A stretch of 64,000 nucleotides of DNA from Candidatus Kryptoniota bacterium (GCA_036567965.1 DATCTN010000008.1:1-64000), one strand, 5' to 3'; counted from the first letter of the stretch, positions 8,112 to 17,986 are shown. The notes: generated by a model from the sequence alone, not told the origin. Program-made: numbers and translations.

Positions 8112-8678
8112 CTATTCTTTCGGATTATCATTCGCTTCGGGGAAGGACCTCATGTTATGCCACATGCGCTTCACCCGCTCGACTCCGACAAAGAGGTACA
8201 ACCCGAAAAGAGTCACCAGGAAAGAGCCGATGATGCTGAACCACGATGCCGCTGAATAGCGCGATCCGTACGGGCCGCTCGCGATCGAGATCCTGTCAAG
8301 CAGCTGTCCCACAGATATGCATGTTCGCTCGAGCGATAACCCGAATATGAGAAGTCCGATCCCCGAAAAGATCATGGACTCGAGTTCGTCAGAAGTTGCG
8401 CGGCCCTCCTCCGTCTCCTCTCCCTCTTCATCCTGAACTTCCCCGCCCCTCAACACTCTGTCGGCAACCGTGCCGGCGAACACGAACATCAGCACCCCGA
8501 TCAGAAGGTACAATATGAAACTTACCCCCAGACCCCATAGTGCGGCGACCGGCCCCATGTTCTCCGTACGATAGCTGGCTGCAACCGAAACGAACTGGAT
8601 CATCTGCCTGAACGATTCCAGGACGAAGAATATGGCAATCAGCCTCAATCCGACAAAGGAGAAGTCTCGTGGTTTCAT
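8112..8678 (-). CDS. Hypothetical integral membrane protein (188 aa)
   Basis: Four hydrophobic segments can be read: about 8-27, 46-68, 101-116 and 142-165. Between the second and third is a highly acidic cytoplasmic-type loop (EVQDEEGEETEEGRATSDE). No family is recognised. It is flanked by repeats on both sides and appears to be a single-gene unit. A membrane protein is all that can be said safely. Confidence 0.72.
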   Translation of the reverse strand: MKPRDFSFVGLRLIAIFFVLESFRQMIQFVSVAASYRTENMGPVAALWGLGVSFILYLLIGVLMFVFAGTVADRVLRGGEVQDEEGEETEEGRATSDELESMIFSGIGLLIFGLSLERTCISVGQLLDRISIASGPYGSRYSAASWFSIIGSFLVTLFGLYLFVGVERVKRMWHNMRSFPEANDNPKE

Positions 8679-8784
8679 CCGTTCACCTTTCGTTTTTGTA
8701 ACTGCGACTCACCATTGGAGTATCAGAATCCCATAGAACTCTATACAGCTGAGTCGTAGTCGCGTTCTTCCGGAGATTTCCCGC

Positions 8785-9005
8785 CGCCCTTCCATGAGAT
8801 TCCGCCATCAGCCCGACCCTTAGGCAGCGGACCATTCCTTCCTGTCGTCAGGACAGGCTTGAACGAATATAGATTGCACGAAACGGAGTGTCAAGAGGAG
8901 CGGTCAGCAATAGGCCATCAGCGATCAGAGATCAGGGATCAGTGATTAGCCATTAGAAGTTAGCTGTTAGCTAAATGCTAAGAGCTAAATTCCTAAGTGC
9001 TAACC
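8785..9005. repeat. Dispersed intergenic element, copy 2
   Basis: Same order and orientation as copy 1 (5807-6040): a conserved core (8805-8910), then TCAG-type units (GATCAGAGATCAGGGATCAG), then GCTAA-type units. Its last units run into the 3' end of the helicase gene. The stop codon of that gene (complement of CTA at 9000-9002) lies in the element's GCTAAC tail. The rest of the gap 8679-8784 shows nothing else. Confidence 0.65.
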
Positions 9006-12000
9006 CCTCGCTCCCTTTCCCAACAGGCAACTCTTCCCCGAATAATAGTCGCACTCCTGACAATGCGGAGTACGGACCGGCAGAGACTTCTCCAGCCCGC
9101 CCGGAATAAAGCCGCTCGGCGATTCTATTTTCTTTATCTCGCGAATCATTCCTTCCATCTCTTTTTCGAATTCACCGATCTCCGTCCGCGTGTACTTCTT
9201 TGTAAGATATTTCCCCGGCTCGCGCGTGAATATTATAGTGGCGTCGAATTCGTCCTGCTCCGGCGCGAGACTCGCACAAAGAGTCACGTAAAATTTCATT
9301 TGGACATCGTAGTCTGAAAAAATTTCGGAAGCAGGGCGATCGAGCCGGTTTGTCTTGTAATCGTAAATGTGATATCCTTTTTCATCCTTAACCAACAAAT
9401 CGAGTGTCCCCGTAAGAAAATCACTCCCGAACTTTCTAGTTATGGTCTGCTCGTAAAATTTCTCTCCGCCATTTATGATTTGACCGAGTGTCTGAATCGC
9501 ATTATGAACGTTTTCACTCACCGTCCCGACGAGCTCGTCCAACCCGACACCCTCTTCTTCCGCAATGCGGGATTTGATCGAAATCTCCGATGCAGATTTT
9601 ATGGCATCGTCTCCGGATTTCCCGCCCGACAAAATCAGCTGGAGGACTTCGTGTATGATCTCGCCCTTTAACGTCGACTTGATCGTATCGCTGAAGTCAA
9701 AGTCGTCGGCCGATCCGGCTTTCGCTCCCGGAACGGGCATTCCCAGGAGATACCTGAGGAAATATTTCGTTGGACATAACTTGAACGTCTGGAGGAGCGT
9801 CGCCGAATACATCTCGCCGTCTATCTCCGCGGGAACTGGACCAAGGAACAGTTCTCCAAGCCGACGGGTCGCGGTCTTCCCGCGCGGGACTGACACTTTT
9901 ACCTCAGGGAGCCCGGTCTGTATCTTCACGCGCACCCCCGGGAGATCGTAGTAACTGTCGCCCGGAATTTTTGAGAAATCCATTCTCTTCGCGATTATGT
10001 CGCCGAAGCATCCGATGCCCGGCTTTGGAGCGCTCTTCCTCCGCTTCGTTGTGAGAACGACCTTGTCCATCGCCCGAGTGCATGCCACATAGAAAAGTCT
10101 TGCGGTCTCCGCCTGCTCGCTCAGGTCCTCGAGCCGCCTGTAAATATTCATCTCGGGCGGGAATTCCCCTGAGATGACCGGCAGTACACCGACATTATCG
10201 TTAATGATTAGATCGTCTCCGCGGTTTGTACGCGAATCGCAGAAGGGGATGAACACAACTGGAAACTCGAGTCCCTTCGCGGCGTGGACCGTCATGATCT
10301 TCACAGCGTCCACGTTCTCTTCAAATGCCGCCTGCCCTTCGCGCGCGTTTACCTTGAGATATTTTATGCGTTCGACGAAGTCATAAAGATTATTGAACCC
10401 GCGTCCTTCGAACTCGCGCGCAATACCCATGAGTTTCCTGAGGTTTGCAATCCGCTGTCCGCCTGTAGGCGACTGCAAATACGCTCCGAGCCAGCCGGTT
10501 CGCCCGAGGATCCTGTCAAGAAGCTGGGGTATTGTAAGCCGGTGAGCCAGGTCGATCTCTTCGTCCAGAACTGCGACCGCGTACTTCGTTTCTTCCGTCC
10601 CTTTTTCCGATTGCGCAAAACTTTTTAACCGCTCTAAGAGCGTCCTTCCGCCGCAGAAGGACATTTCAAATAATTCATTTTCTGAAATGCCGAAGAAAGG
10701 AGACCTGAGAACGGTCAGAAGTGAAATGTCGGAATTGTTGTCGAGGAGGAAAGAGAGATAAGCGGTCAGGTCGTAGACTTCCTGGGACGAATAGAACCCG
10801 ATCCCCGAGCTCACGATATACGGCACTCTGTACCTGGTCAGCGCTTCTTCGAGGAGCGCGAGTCGCACACGCGACCTCAAGAGAATGGCGACGTCGCCAA
10901 ACTTTATCTCCTTCAGTCCTTCTGAAGACTTCACGTCCTTGCGCTTTTCTTTCGAGTCGACCATTGTCCTTATACGAGAAGCAGTAAACGCAGCCTGCAA
11001 CTCATCCGCTTTGAGAGCCAACGCCCTCTCTGGTGCTTCTTCGGTTTCGTCCTCGGATGAATACTCCTCAGGTATGAAGATCTCGACGGGATCCGCCTTC
11101 CCCTCCGTGCGCTTCGGGACCAGAGCATCGTAACCGGTCCGAGGAGGCATGATACCGTAATCACCTGATGAACTCATTACGCCCGAGAACATTTCGTTCA
11201 CGAATGAAGCGATGCCGGTATTCATCCGAAAGCTTTCTGTGAGCGAGACGCTCTTGCCGTCGGGCAACCCGACAAGATCGTTTTCGGTTTTCCTGGAGAC
11301 TTCGACCTGCGCGTTCCTGAAACGATATATCGATTGTTTCGGGTCGCCTACCACGAACAGTTTCGCGGCGCCTGAAAAATCTCTCAGTATGCTCCTGAAA
11401 ATATCGTACTGCAAAAAATTCGTGTCCTGGAATTCGTCGACCATTATGTGAGAGAATCTCGACGCGAGCATCTCTTTCACCGCCTCATTTGAACGGAGCA
11501 ACCGCACCATGAAGATTTGGAGGTCGTCGAAGTCGAGAGCTCCCATCGCGTATTTCTTCCGCGAGTAGTTTGACGCGCTCACTTCATACAACTGCATCAT
11601 GACTTTCAGCATTCCGAGATATTCCGCGGGAGAGGTCTTTACTGTGCCGCCGGAACTCTTTCTGAACGGCGAATACGCGAGATCGAGTAGTCCCGCCGCA
11701 CTATCCGGAATTCCAGCGACACCGGATTTCATTTTCACTTTTTTCCTGACAGTGCCATCCTTCGTGAGAAGTATTTCGAGGAGATCGGAAAGCGGCTTGA
11801 GAATTTCCGCGACACCCACATTCTTTACGGAGATTGCATTCTCAAGTGAAATAACCGCATCCCCGAATCCGTCATTTCTCGCGAGGTCTACGAATTCTCT
11901 GACTATCTTCACTACTTCACTTGCTATTCCGGTCCAGCTTTTGCGAATCTCGTCTTCATCCAGCAGCAGAGGTTTTTTCGCAATCTCGAGATGTTCGATC

Positions 12001-12593
12001 TTTTCTCTTCCCGCCAGGAGCAATTGAAGAAGCTCCATCGTTTTCTTGTAACCGATGCGGACAAGGAAGTTGTGCGCCTTCCGGTCCTGCTCCTCAGTAT
12101 TTGTGCGCTCCTCAACCAGCTTGCTTCGAATGGCCTCATCGCAAGATTCTTCTTTGAGTGTGGCGGCGTCGAATTCCTCGAGGACTTTGAAATTTGCGTC
12201 TATCCCCGCTTCTACCGGAAACTCTCTCAAGATTTGGGAGCAGAACGAATGGATCGTACTTATGTTTGCTTCGAGCATCTTTCGAGATGCCCGCCGCAGG
12301 AGACGGGCGCGTTCGGAGTTTCCCGGTTTCTGCCCGGGGACGGAAATCTCGGAGGATATCCTCTCGATTACTTTCTGCCGGAGCTCGAGCGCCGCCTTAT
12401 CCGTGAACGTGAGACAAAGAATGTTTTCGATGTCGACACCGCCGCCGACAGCTTCCACGTACCGCTCGACGAGGACTCGCGTCTTGCCAGAGCCGGCGTT
12501 CGCGGTTACCGAAATGTGCTTCTCTAACTCGAGCGCTTCCCTTTGCCTCTCTGTCAGTCCTACCATTTTATACCGGTGAGGAGTTCCTTCCAT
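9000..12593 (-). CDS. UvrD/AddA-type helicase-nuclease with C-terminal Fe-S nuclease domain
   Basis: A 1197-residue superfamily 1A helicase for double-strand-break processing (RecB/AddA class). Helicase motifs appear in order: Walker A TANAGSGKT (30-38), VDEFQDT, VVGDPKQSIYRFRNA, TVHAAKGLEFPVVF and FYVACTRA. The C-terminus has a PD-(D/E)xK nuclease core (GTLDLLV ... YDYKTNR, about 1060-1085). A cysteine near 940 (LCPTKYF) and C1178-x2-C1181-x7-C1189 match the four-cysteine Fe-S staple of AddB/Cas4-type nucleases. Adjacent AddB is absent. The start at 12593 overlaps the preceding exonuclease gene by 34 nt, and the ATG at 12566 is an alternative. The stop codon lies in the edge of a repeat, so the very C-terminus may be altered. 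Confidence 0.9.
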   Translation of the reverse strand: MEGTPHRYKMVGLTERQREALELEKHISVTANAGSGKTRVLVERYVEAVGGGVDIENILCLTFTDKAALELRQKVIERISSEISVPGQKPGNSERARLLRRASRKMLEANISTIHSFCSQILREFPVEAGIDANFKVLEEFDAATLKEESCDEAIRSKLVEERTNTEEQDRKAHNFLVRIGYKKTMELLQLLLAGREKIEHLEIAKKPLLLDEDEIRKSWTGIASEVVKIVREFVDLARNDGFGDAVISLENAISVKNVGVAEILKPLSDLLEILLTKDGTVRKKVKMKSGVAGIPDSAAGLLDLAYSPFRKSSGGTVKTSPAEYLGMLKVMMQLYEVSASNYSRKKYAMGALDFDDLQIFMVRLLRSNEAVKEMLASRFSHIMVDEFQDTNFLQYDIFRSILRDFSGAAKLFVVGDPKQSIYRFRNAQVEVSRKTENDLVGLPDGKSVSLTESFRMNTGIASFVNEMFSGVMSSSGDYGIMPPRTGYDALVPKRTEGKADPVEIFIPEEYSSEDETEEAPERALALKADELQAAFTASRIRTMVDSKEKRKDVKSSEGLKEIKFGDVAILLRSRVRLALLEEALTRYRVPYIVSSGIGFYSSQEVYDLTAYLSFLLDNNSDISLLTVLRSPFFGISENELFEMSFCGGRTLLERLKSFAQSEKGTEETKYAVAVLDEEIDLAHRLTIPQLLDRILGRTGWLGAYLQSPTGGQRIANLRKLMGIAREFEGRGFNNLYDFVERIKYLKVNAREGQAAFEENVDAVKIMTVHAAKGLEFPVVFIPFCDSRTNRGDDLIINDNVGVLPVISGEFPPEMNIYRRLEDLSEQAETARLFYVACTRAMDKVVLTTKRRKSAPKPGIGCFGDIIAKRMDFSKIPGDSYYDLPGVRVKIQTGLPEVKVSVPRGKTATRRLGELFLGPVPAEIDGEMYSATLLQTFKLCPTKYFLRYLLGMPVPGAKAGSADDFDFSDTIKSTLKGEIIHEVLQLILSGGKSGDDAIKSASEISIKSRIAEEEGVGLDELVGTVSENVHNAIQTLGQIINGGEKFYEQTITRKFGSDFLTGTLDLLVKDEKGYHIYDYKTNRLDRPASEIFSDYDVQMKFYVTLCASLAPEQDEFDATIIFTREPGKYLTKKYTRTEIGEFEKEMEGMIREIKKIESPSGFIPGGLEKSLPVRTPHCQECDYYSGKSCLLGKGARG

Positions 12594-13267
12594 TTCCTGT
12601 AGAGTTGCGCCGTGGCTATCACGTCGCCCATGCAGTACTCGGCGATATCGACAAACTTCTTCTGCCGGAAGTAATCGTTGATGTCGTATCCCGTCATGCC
12701 GTGCGACTTGGGACTCTCAATCCCGAAGGACTTGCAGTAGAAGTCGAGATTGAATCGCCGTGTAGCCCCGTGGTAGCTTAACTCCTCGAGAAGGTCGACA
12801 TGGTGCGGCATCTGGTACCTGGTTCCCGCCATCAGGTCCCTCGTTGGCTTGATTCCGAGTATCGCCGAGCGAAGCATTATAAACGGACAGTCGAAGCTCC
12901 TGCCGTTGAATGTAATGTAGTCGTCAAAATGTGAAATGTATTCCCAGAATTTCTCGAGTATTCTCCTCTCGTCCCCGGCAACGTACGTGAATGTTTTGTC
13001 GCCGTCTTTCCGCTCCGTCTCCGATTCTTCATCCGCCATGTACAGAGAGCTGCCGCTCCCGGACTCGACATTGAGAAGAGAGATCGCCACTATCCTGGCT
13101 GTGAGGGGCCAGAGATTGAACTGCTTAATGAGTTCGTCGCGCGCTTCCTGGCGCTTCTCGTCGTCGTCCTCTTTCTCAGCGTTCTTCATAAGGTAATCGA
13201 TCTGAGCCTTGTCGAAATCCTCAGGCGGGAACCCCGCCGTTTCAATATCGAATACAACCGCCGCCAT
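12560..13267 (-). CDS. Predicted 3'-5' exonuclease, PolB-exonuclease-like (DEDDy)
   Basis: A stand-alone DnaQ-fold exonuclease of the kind related to the proofreading domain of family B DNA polymerases. Exo I is VFDIETAG near the N-terminus, Exo II is FNGRSFDCPF, and Exo III is the Tyr-type YCMGDV near residue 210. The 235-aa length fits a single nuclease domain. It overlaps the helicase-nuclease gene, so the two form a probable DNA-repair operon: helicase, nuclease and a trimming exonuclease. Metal-dependent 3' end trimming is inferred from the family. Confidence 0.87.
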   Translation of the reverse strand: MAAVVFDIETAGFPPEDFDKAQIDYLMKNAEKEDDDEKRQEARDELIKQFNLWPLTARIVAISLLNVESGSGSSLYMADEESETERKDGDKTFTYVAGDERRILEKFWEYISHFDDYITFNGRSFDCPFIMLRSAILGIKPTRDLMAGTRYQMPHHVDLLEELSYHGATRRFNLDFYCKSFGIESPKSHGMTGYDINDYFRQKKFVDIAEYCMGDVIATAQLYRKWKELLTGIKW

Positions 13268-13291
13268 TTCTCCCTCCTGACTTTTTTGGAT

Positions 13292-13780
13292 CTACTGTTC
13301 CGCGTTTATCTCGAGCTGGACAATGTCGTAGCCCTTCTTCGACTCCAGCACGCCGAATACGACTCCGGAGAAAACCATGACCATGCCGATGAGGAAAGCA
13401 CCTGTCGAGAGATAATGAAGCTCCACGAACCCCTGGAACAGAGCGACTCCAAGGAGAAGCGAGCTCAGGACGAAGAAAGCGGCCGCGATGGAATAGCTCA
13501 TGACGGAGTTTCTCACGAGTCTCGCGCGCTCACCGAGATGCTTCAACTGTCTGGCGGTGCTCTCGAGGCGAAGATTTTCCTCGGGGGTGAAGTTGCGGTC
13601 GACCGCTCGGCTTGTAAGCCGTCGCTTCTCGTCGTTTATGAGTCGAATCCGGTTGAGAACGCTCGAGTACTTATTGTTCGCGCCGAGAAGGAGGAGTCCG
13701 CACGCGCTAATCATCACCGCAGGCGACAGCATTAACTGGATAAGTTTCGACGCGTCCAGACTTTGATCTGATCCTAACAT
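13292..13780 (-). CDS. DUF2721 family membrane protein
   Basis: The N-terminal hydrophobic segment SPAVMISACGLLLLGANNKY and the following basic stretch (SVLNRIRLINDEKRRL) are the hallmark of DUF2721. A helical, charged mid-section (55-90) precedes two further membrane spans (about 95-115 and 123-145). The function of the family is unknown. It lies 24 nt upstream of the exonuclease gene on the same strand and may be co-transcribed with it. Confidence 0.85.
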   Translation of the reverse strand: MLGSDQSLDASKLIQLMLSPAVMISACGLLLLGANNKYSSVLNRIRLINDEKRRLTSRAVDRNFTPEENLRLESTARQLKHLGERARLVRNSVMSYSIAAAFFVLSSLLLGVALFQGFVELHYLSTGAFLIGMVMVFSGVVFGVLESKKGYDIVQLEINAEQ

Positions 13781-13960
13781 AGCGTTATCCCGTTTCTATT
13801 AAATAATCTCTTGTGATCTGACATCCCGCCTCTTCAATCAATTTCTCATTTGAGGAGGAGAAAGCAAAACTTTTCGCGCGGATTGGCTCGCTTGTTGGTT
13901 TTTTCATCCGCACGAGAAGACAGCATATCACGAGAATATTTTCAGAATCATCGTCAACGA

Positions 13961-16000
13961 TCATCGAGCAATGTATTTCCCGATCCAGTTGAGGACAGTA
14001 TGGTACCACAACTTGGAGTCCTGCGGCTTTACGACGAAATGATATTCGTTCGGGAAATAGAGCATTTCGGACGGAACTCCCTGCATCTGCAGCGCCGTAA
14101 AGAGCTGGAAGCCCTGGCTCACGTCGAGCCGGAAATCGTTCTGGCTGTGGATCACGAGCATCGGCGTCTTGAAGTTCTGGACGTAACTGCTTGGAGACCA
14201 TTTGTGATACAAGGTCGGGTTCGACCAGGGCGTGCCTTTCAACTCCCAGATCGGGAACCACAATTCTTCCGTCGACCCGAACATGCTCGCCGCGTCATAC
14301 ACTCCATCGTGGCTCACAAGACATTTGAATATTCCCCTGTCGTTGTGGCCTTCCATCCAATTCATCATGTAACCGCCGTACGAAGCGCCCGCGGCCGCGA
14401 TCCTGTTTCTGTCTATAAATGAATAATGACTGGTGACGTAATCGACTCCGTTCATCAAGTCGGTGAAGACTCTCCCTCCCCAGTCTCCGCTTATCTCGTT
14501 TGTAAATTCCTGGCCGTAACCGGTCGAGCCGCGCGGGTTAACCATGACAGCCACATATCCCGGCGCAGCGAAAAGCTCGGCGTTCCACCTGTAGTGGAAT
14601 TCGTCCAGCCATTGTCCCTGCGGACCTCCGTGGACGAGATACACCATCGGGTACTTGGCGTGCGGATCGAAGTTGGGCGGCTTGATAATAAACCCTTCGA
14701 CTCTCGTCCCGTCCGCTCCCTTGAACCAGAACGGCTCCCACGGATTCATGTCGAGCTGACCGAGGAGTACGTCGTTTGCGTGAGTGAGCTGGGTTAGCGA
14801 CCGGGATGAAAGATCGAGCCCATAAATATCATTCGGATGAGTAACTGTCTGTTTCAGAAAAATCAATCCGCTTCCGTCGGGCGTTATCGAGAGATCTGTC
14901 GCGGTGAACTTGTCCGTGATTTTCGTGACCCGTCCTGAAGTCGCGTCAGCCCGATAAATATTATGATAGCCTTCGTCGTCTGAGTTGAAGTAGAGGTTCT
15001 TGCTGTCCGGAGACCAGATGACTTCATCCACGGATCGATCGTATTTGTCCGTGAGGTTTATGATGGTTCCATCCTTCCTGTCGTACAGCATTAGTCGCGA
15101 CCTGTCAGATTCAAATCCCGCGGTCAATTGCGCACGATAAGCTATATATCTCCCGTCGGGTGAGTAAAGAGGTTGATTGTCGTTCGACGGGTTTGTGGTA
15201 ATTCTATTTGCCTTTCCGCCCGTGACACTGACGGTGAAGAGATCGTTGTTCGTGCTTACCGCTACCATGCGATCTGTGTTGCGCACAAAACACACTTCCT
15301 TGCTGTCGGGAGAGAACGCGTAATCCATTCTTCCACCAAGATCGATCGGCGGCGTGTCGTAATCGCCGGGTGTCAGGTCGACTGTCGTGCTGCTGTCGAC
15401 ATTGACCACGAAGAGATGACTCCGCTTGCCGTCTTTCCAGTAATTCCAGACTCTGTATGGTAGGCTCGTGAATAATTTTGCCTTCACCTTGCTCTCTTCG
15501 ACTTGCTTGGCACGCACGGCATTGCACGAATCCGAATTGCAATCCGGATAAACATCCGAAGTGAATGCAATGTACTTCCCGTCCGGCGACCACAGGAGAC
15601 CGCCCGTGCCAAGTGCAATATGTGTCAGCTCCGTGACATTCGAACCGGTTGCAGTTGAAATATAGATCTGCGATGTCCCTGTCGAGTCGTCGGCAACAAA
15701 TGCTAGATCTTTTCCGTCGGGCGACCAGACCGGATCGCTGCTCGACTTCATGCCGTTGCTTAACTCGCTCGATTCGCCTCCGCCAACCGGGACAAGATAG
15801 ATCCTGGATGTTCCTTTGTTCTGTTCCATATCGTATGACGTGATGACATACGCAACGGTTTTTCCGTCGGGAGAGACTTGCGGAGCGGAGACTCTATTCA
15901 TCTTCCACATATCTTCGACGGTTATCGGGCGCTTCTGCGCGTTTGTAAGTGTTTGAAAAAGGAGAAGAGCGAGAAATGATACTGCGGCTCTCTTCAACAT
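13961..16000 (-). CDS. Secreted S9-family prolyl oligopeptidase / acylaminoacyl-peptidase-like enzyme
   Basis: A periplasmic or exported peptidase with an N-terminal signal peptide (MLKRAAVSFLALLLFQTLTN). A seven-bladed propeller follows, built of WSPDGK/ FSPDSK repeats (about 40-400), and then an alpha/beta-hydrolase. The catalytic Ser is in GASYGGYM (about 540), Asp in HSQNDFRL (about 623) and His in NEYHF (about 650). The 679-aa length is normal for S9C enzymes. The propeller gates access, so the substrates are short peptides. Transcribed alone, with about 400 nt of divergent intergenic space upstream shared with the suf promoter. The 180-nt gap downstream has no visible gene. Confidence 0.93.
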   Translation of the reverse strand: MLKRAAVSFLALLLFQTLTNAQKRPITVEDMWKMNRVSAPQVSPDGKTVAYVITSYDMEQNKGTSRIYLVPVGGGESSELSNGMKSSSDPVWSPDGKDLAFVADDSTGTSQIYISTATGSNVTELTHIALGTGGLLWSPDGKYIAFTSDVYPDCNSDSCNAVRAKQVEESKVKAKLFTSLPYRVWNYWKDGKRSHLFVVNVDSSTTVDLTPGDYDTPPIDLGGRMDYAFSPDSKEVCFVRNTDRMVAVSTNNDLFTVSVTGGKANRITTNPSNDNQPLYSPDGRYIAYRAQLTAGFESDRSRLMLYDRKDGTIINLTDKYDRSVDEVIWSPDSKNLYFNSDDEGYHNIYRADATSGRVTKITDKFTATDLSITPDGSGLIFLKQTVTHPNDIYGLDLSSRSLTQLTHANDVLLGQLDMNPWEPFWFKGADGTRVEGFIIKPPNFDPHAKYPMVYLVHGGPQGQWLDEFHYRWNAELFAAPGYVAVMVNPRGSTGYGQEFTNEISGDWGGRVFTDLMNGVDYVTSHYSFIDRNRIAAAGASYGGYMMNWMEGHNDRGIFKCLVSHDGVYDAASMFGSTEELWFPIWELKGTPWSNPTLYHKWSPSSYVQNFKTPMLVIHSQNDFRLDVSQGFQLFTALQMQGVPSEMLYFPNEYHFVVKPQDSKLWYHTVLNWIGKYIAR

Positions 16001-16324
16001 GACTGGCTCCAGTTCGGTTAATGAATTGATTGAACAAATTTAAGTCTCACTAGCTGAATATTCGCGGTTGAATTTGAGCTGAGGTCAACTCACCGATCAG
16101 GTGACGGATGTCCCCGCGCTCTCTGCGTCCTCTGCGGCTAAGAACTCCTCCGTGCCTAACCGCAAAGTACGCATAGATGTGATTCTCCCATCTACTTGCC
16201 AAAGGGGGCGATCAAAAGGAGGCAAGTCATCGCTACCGTCTAAATTCCTGTTCGACGGAATTTATCTGCGGAATAACTACAAATAGCCGAAAAAATCAGG
16301 ATTCCCGGGGGAAAAGCTTCAATC

Positions 16325-16353
16325 TTGACTTTAAAATCCAGATTAGGTAAAAT
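16325..16353 (+). promoter_or_regulatory. Sigma70-type promoter of the suf operon
   Basis: TTGACT (16325-16330) and TAAAAT (16348-16353) are separated by exactly 17 nt, about 50 nt before the sufB start. Between promoter and gene, GCCGG at 16363 and CCGGC at 16375 could pair as a small leader hairpin or serve as a regulator site. Rrf2 (20532-21011) is the obvious candidate regulator. The remaining intergenic DNA (16001-16324) has no gene that I can support. Confidence 0.6.
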
Positions 16354-16404
16354 AATACTGACGCCGGCCTGGAACCGGCTCGCGATTTTAGTTTGGAGAA
16401 TTTA

Positions 16405-17856
16405 ATGAAGAACAGCAGCAACGATCTTACTGTCGAACAGCTAGCCAACAGCGAATACAAGTACGGATTCGTCTCTGACGTCGAGGAAGAGAAAATCCCA
16501 AAGGGTCTGGACGAGGATGTAATCCGGCTCATCTCGAAGAAAAAGAACGAGCCCGAATGGATGCTCGAGTGGCGGCTTAAGTCTTACCGGCACTGGCTCA
16601 CGATGAAGGAACCGCACTGGTCGAACGTGAAGTACGGTCCGATCGACTACCAGGACATCATTTATTACGCCGCCCCAAAAAGGAAACCACAGCTCAATGA
16701 CCTCGGCGAAGCGGACCCGAGTCTCGTCAAGGCCTTTGAAAAGCTGGGAATCCCGATCGAAGAACAGAAGCGGCTTGCCGGCGTTGCTGTGGACGCGGTG
16801 TTCGACAGTGTTTCGGTCGCGACTACATTCAAAGAAAAGCTGAGCGAGCTCGGAATTATTTTCTGCTCGATGTCGGAAGCTCTTCAGAAATATCCTGACC
16901 TTGTAAGGAAGTATCTTGGAACGGTAGTACCGTACACGGATAATTTTTTCGCGTCACTCAACTCGGCTGTGTTCAGCGACGGCTCATTTGCATATGTACC
17001 GAAGGGCGTCCGCTGTCCGATGGAACTATCGACTTATTTTCGTATTAACGCTTCCGAGACAGGCCAATTCGAAAGAACTCTCATCGTCGCGGAAGATGGC
17101 GCGTATGTCAGCTACCTCGAGGGATGTACGGCACCCATACGGGACACGAACCAGCTTCACGCCGCGGTGGTGGAGCTCATCGCGCTTGATGACGCGGAAA
17201 TAAAATATTCGACCGTTCAGAATTGGTATCCCGGCGACAAGGAAGGCAAGGGCGGAATTTACAACTTCGTCACCAAGCGCGGCGCGTGCAGGGGAGTCAA
17301 TTCCAAAATTTCCTGGACACAGGTCGAGACCGGTTCCGCAATCACCTGGAAATATCCGAGCTGTTTGCTGCAGGGCGATAATTCTGTCGGTGCATTTTAC
17401 TCGGTCGCAATGACAAATAACCTTCAGCAGGCGGACACCGGCACTAAGATGATACACATCGGAAAGAACACCAGGAGTACTATTATTTCAAAAGGCATCT
17501 CTGCGGGACGAAGCAACAACAGTTACCGCGGCCAGGTAAGAATCACGAAGAAAGCTGAGAACGCCCGGAACTACTCGCAGTGCGATTCTCTTCTCATCGG
17601 TGATAAATGCGGCGCTCATACCTTCCCGTACCTGGAGACGAACAATCCCACGGCGCAGGTTGAGCACGAAGCCACGACATCAAAGATCGGTGCGGATCAG
17701 ATATTCTATTTGAACCAACGGGGAATCTCGACCGAAGACGCGGTCAGGATGATAGTGAATGGGTACTGCAAAGAAGTCTTCAAGCAGCTCCCGATGGAAT
17801 TCGCGGTTGAGGCGACGCGTCTCCTCGGGATGAGCCTCGAAGGAAGTGTCGGTTGA
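16405..17856 (+). CDS. sufB: Fe-S cluster assembly protein SufB
   Basis: Scaffold subunit of the SufBCD complex that builds Fe-S clusters in the cytoplasm. Typical SufB sequence runs throughout: [17 protein letters not shown] near the start, [50 protein letters not shown] and QCDSLLIG. It ends with the [15 protein letters not shown] segment of the C-terminal helical pair. The ATG at 16405 with GGAGA upstream is chosen over the TTG at 16393. It is the first gene of sufB-sufC-sufD-sufT-rrf2, read from the promoter at 16325. The 130-nt gap to sufC carries a short TCAGC-type repeat. Confidence 0.97.
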   Translation: MKNSSNDLTVEQLANSEYKYGFVSDVEEEKIPKGLDEDVIRLISKKKNEPEWMLEWRLKSYRHWLTMKEPHWSNVKYGPIDYQDIIYYAAPKRKPQLNDLGEADPSLVKAFEKLGIPIEEQKRLAGVAVDAVFDSVSVATTFKEKLSELGIIFCSMSEALQKYPDLVRKYLGTVVPYTDNFFASLNSAVFSDGSFAYVPKGVRCPMELSTYFRINASETGQFERTLIVAEDGAYVSYLEGCTAPIRDTNQLHAAVVELIALDDAEIKYSTVQNWYPGDKEGKGGIYNFVTKRGACRGVNSKISWTQVETGSAITWKYPSCLLQGDNSVGAFYSVAMTNNLQQADTGTKMIHIGKNTRSTIISKGISAGRSNNSYRGQVRITKKAENARNYSQCDSLLIGDKCGAHTFPYLETNNPTAQVEHEATTSKIGADQIFYLNQRGISTEDAVRMIVNGYCKEVFKQLPMEFAVEATRLLGMSLEGSVG

Positions 17857-17864
17857 GGAGCAGC

Positions 17865-17895
17865 TATGAGCCGTCAGCAGTCAGCTTTAAGCAGG
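17865..17895. repeat. Short TCAGC-type degenerate repeat between sufB and sufC
   Basis: AGCTATGAGCCGTCAGCAGTCAGC resembles the TCAG-rich tails of the elements at 5807-6040 and 8785-9005 and the tract at 33462-33490. It occupies the otherwise compact sufB-sufC junction. Confidence 0.4.
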
Positions 17896-17986
17896 TGGAA
17901 TTGCCGCACATCGCGCCATGCCATATGCGCATTGCTCTCTGCTCCATGCGCTTTGCGCGAATAATTGAATTTAGAACTATCGGTGA

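Noticed and set aside
13785-14261. 158-codon minus-strand frame downstream of DUF2721 gene
   Set aside because: It overlaps the conserved S9 peptidase C-terminus in another frame and has no family features.
16101-16286. 61-codon plus-strand frame before the suf promoter
   Set aside because: Short, no ribosome site, and lies upstream of a clear promoter in DNA otherwise without coding character.
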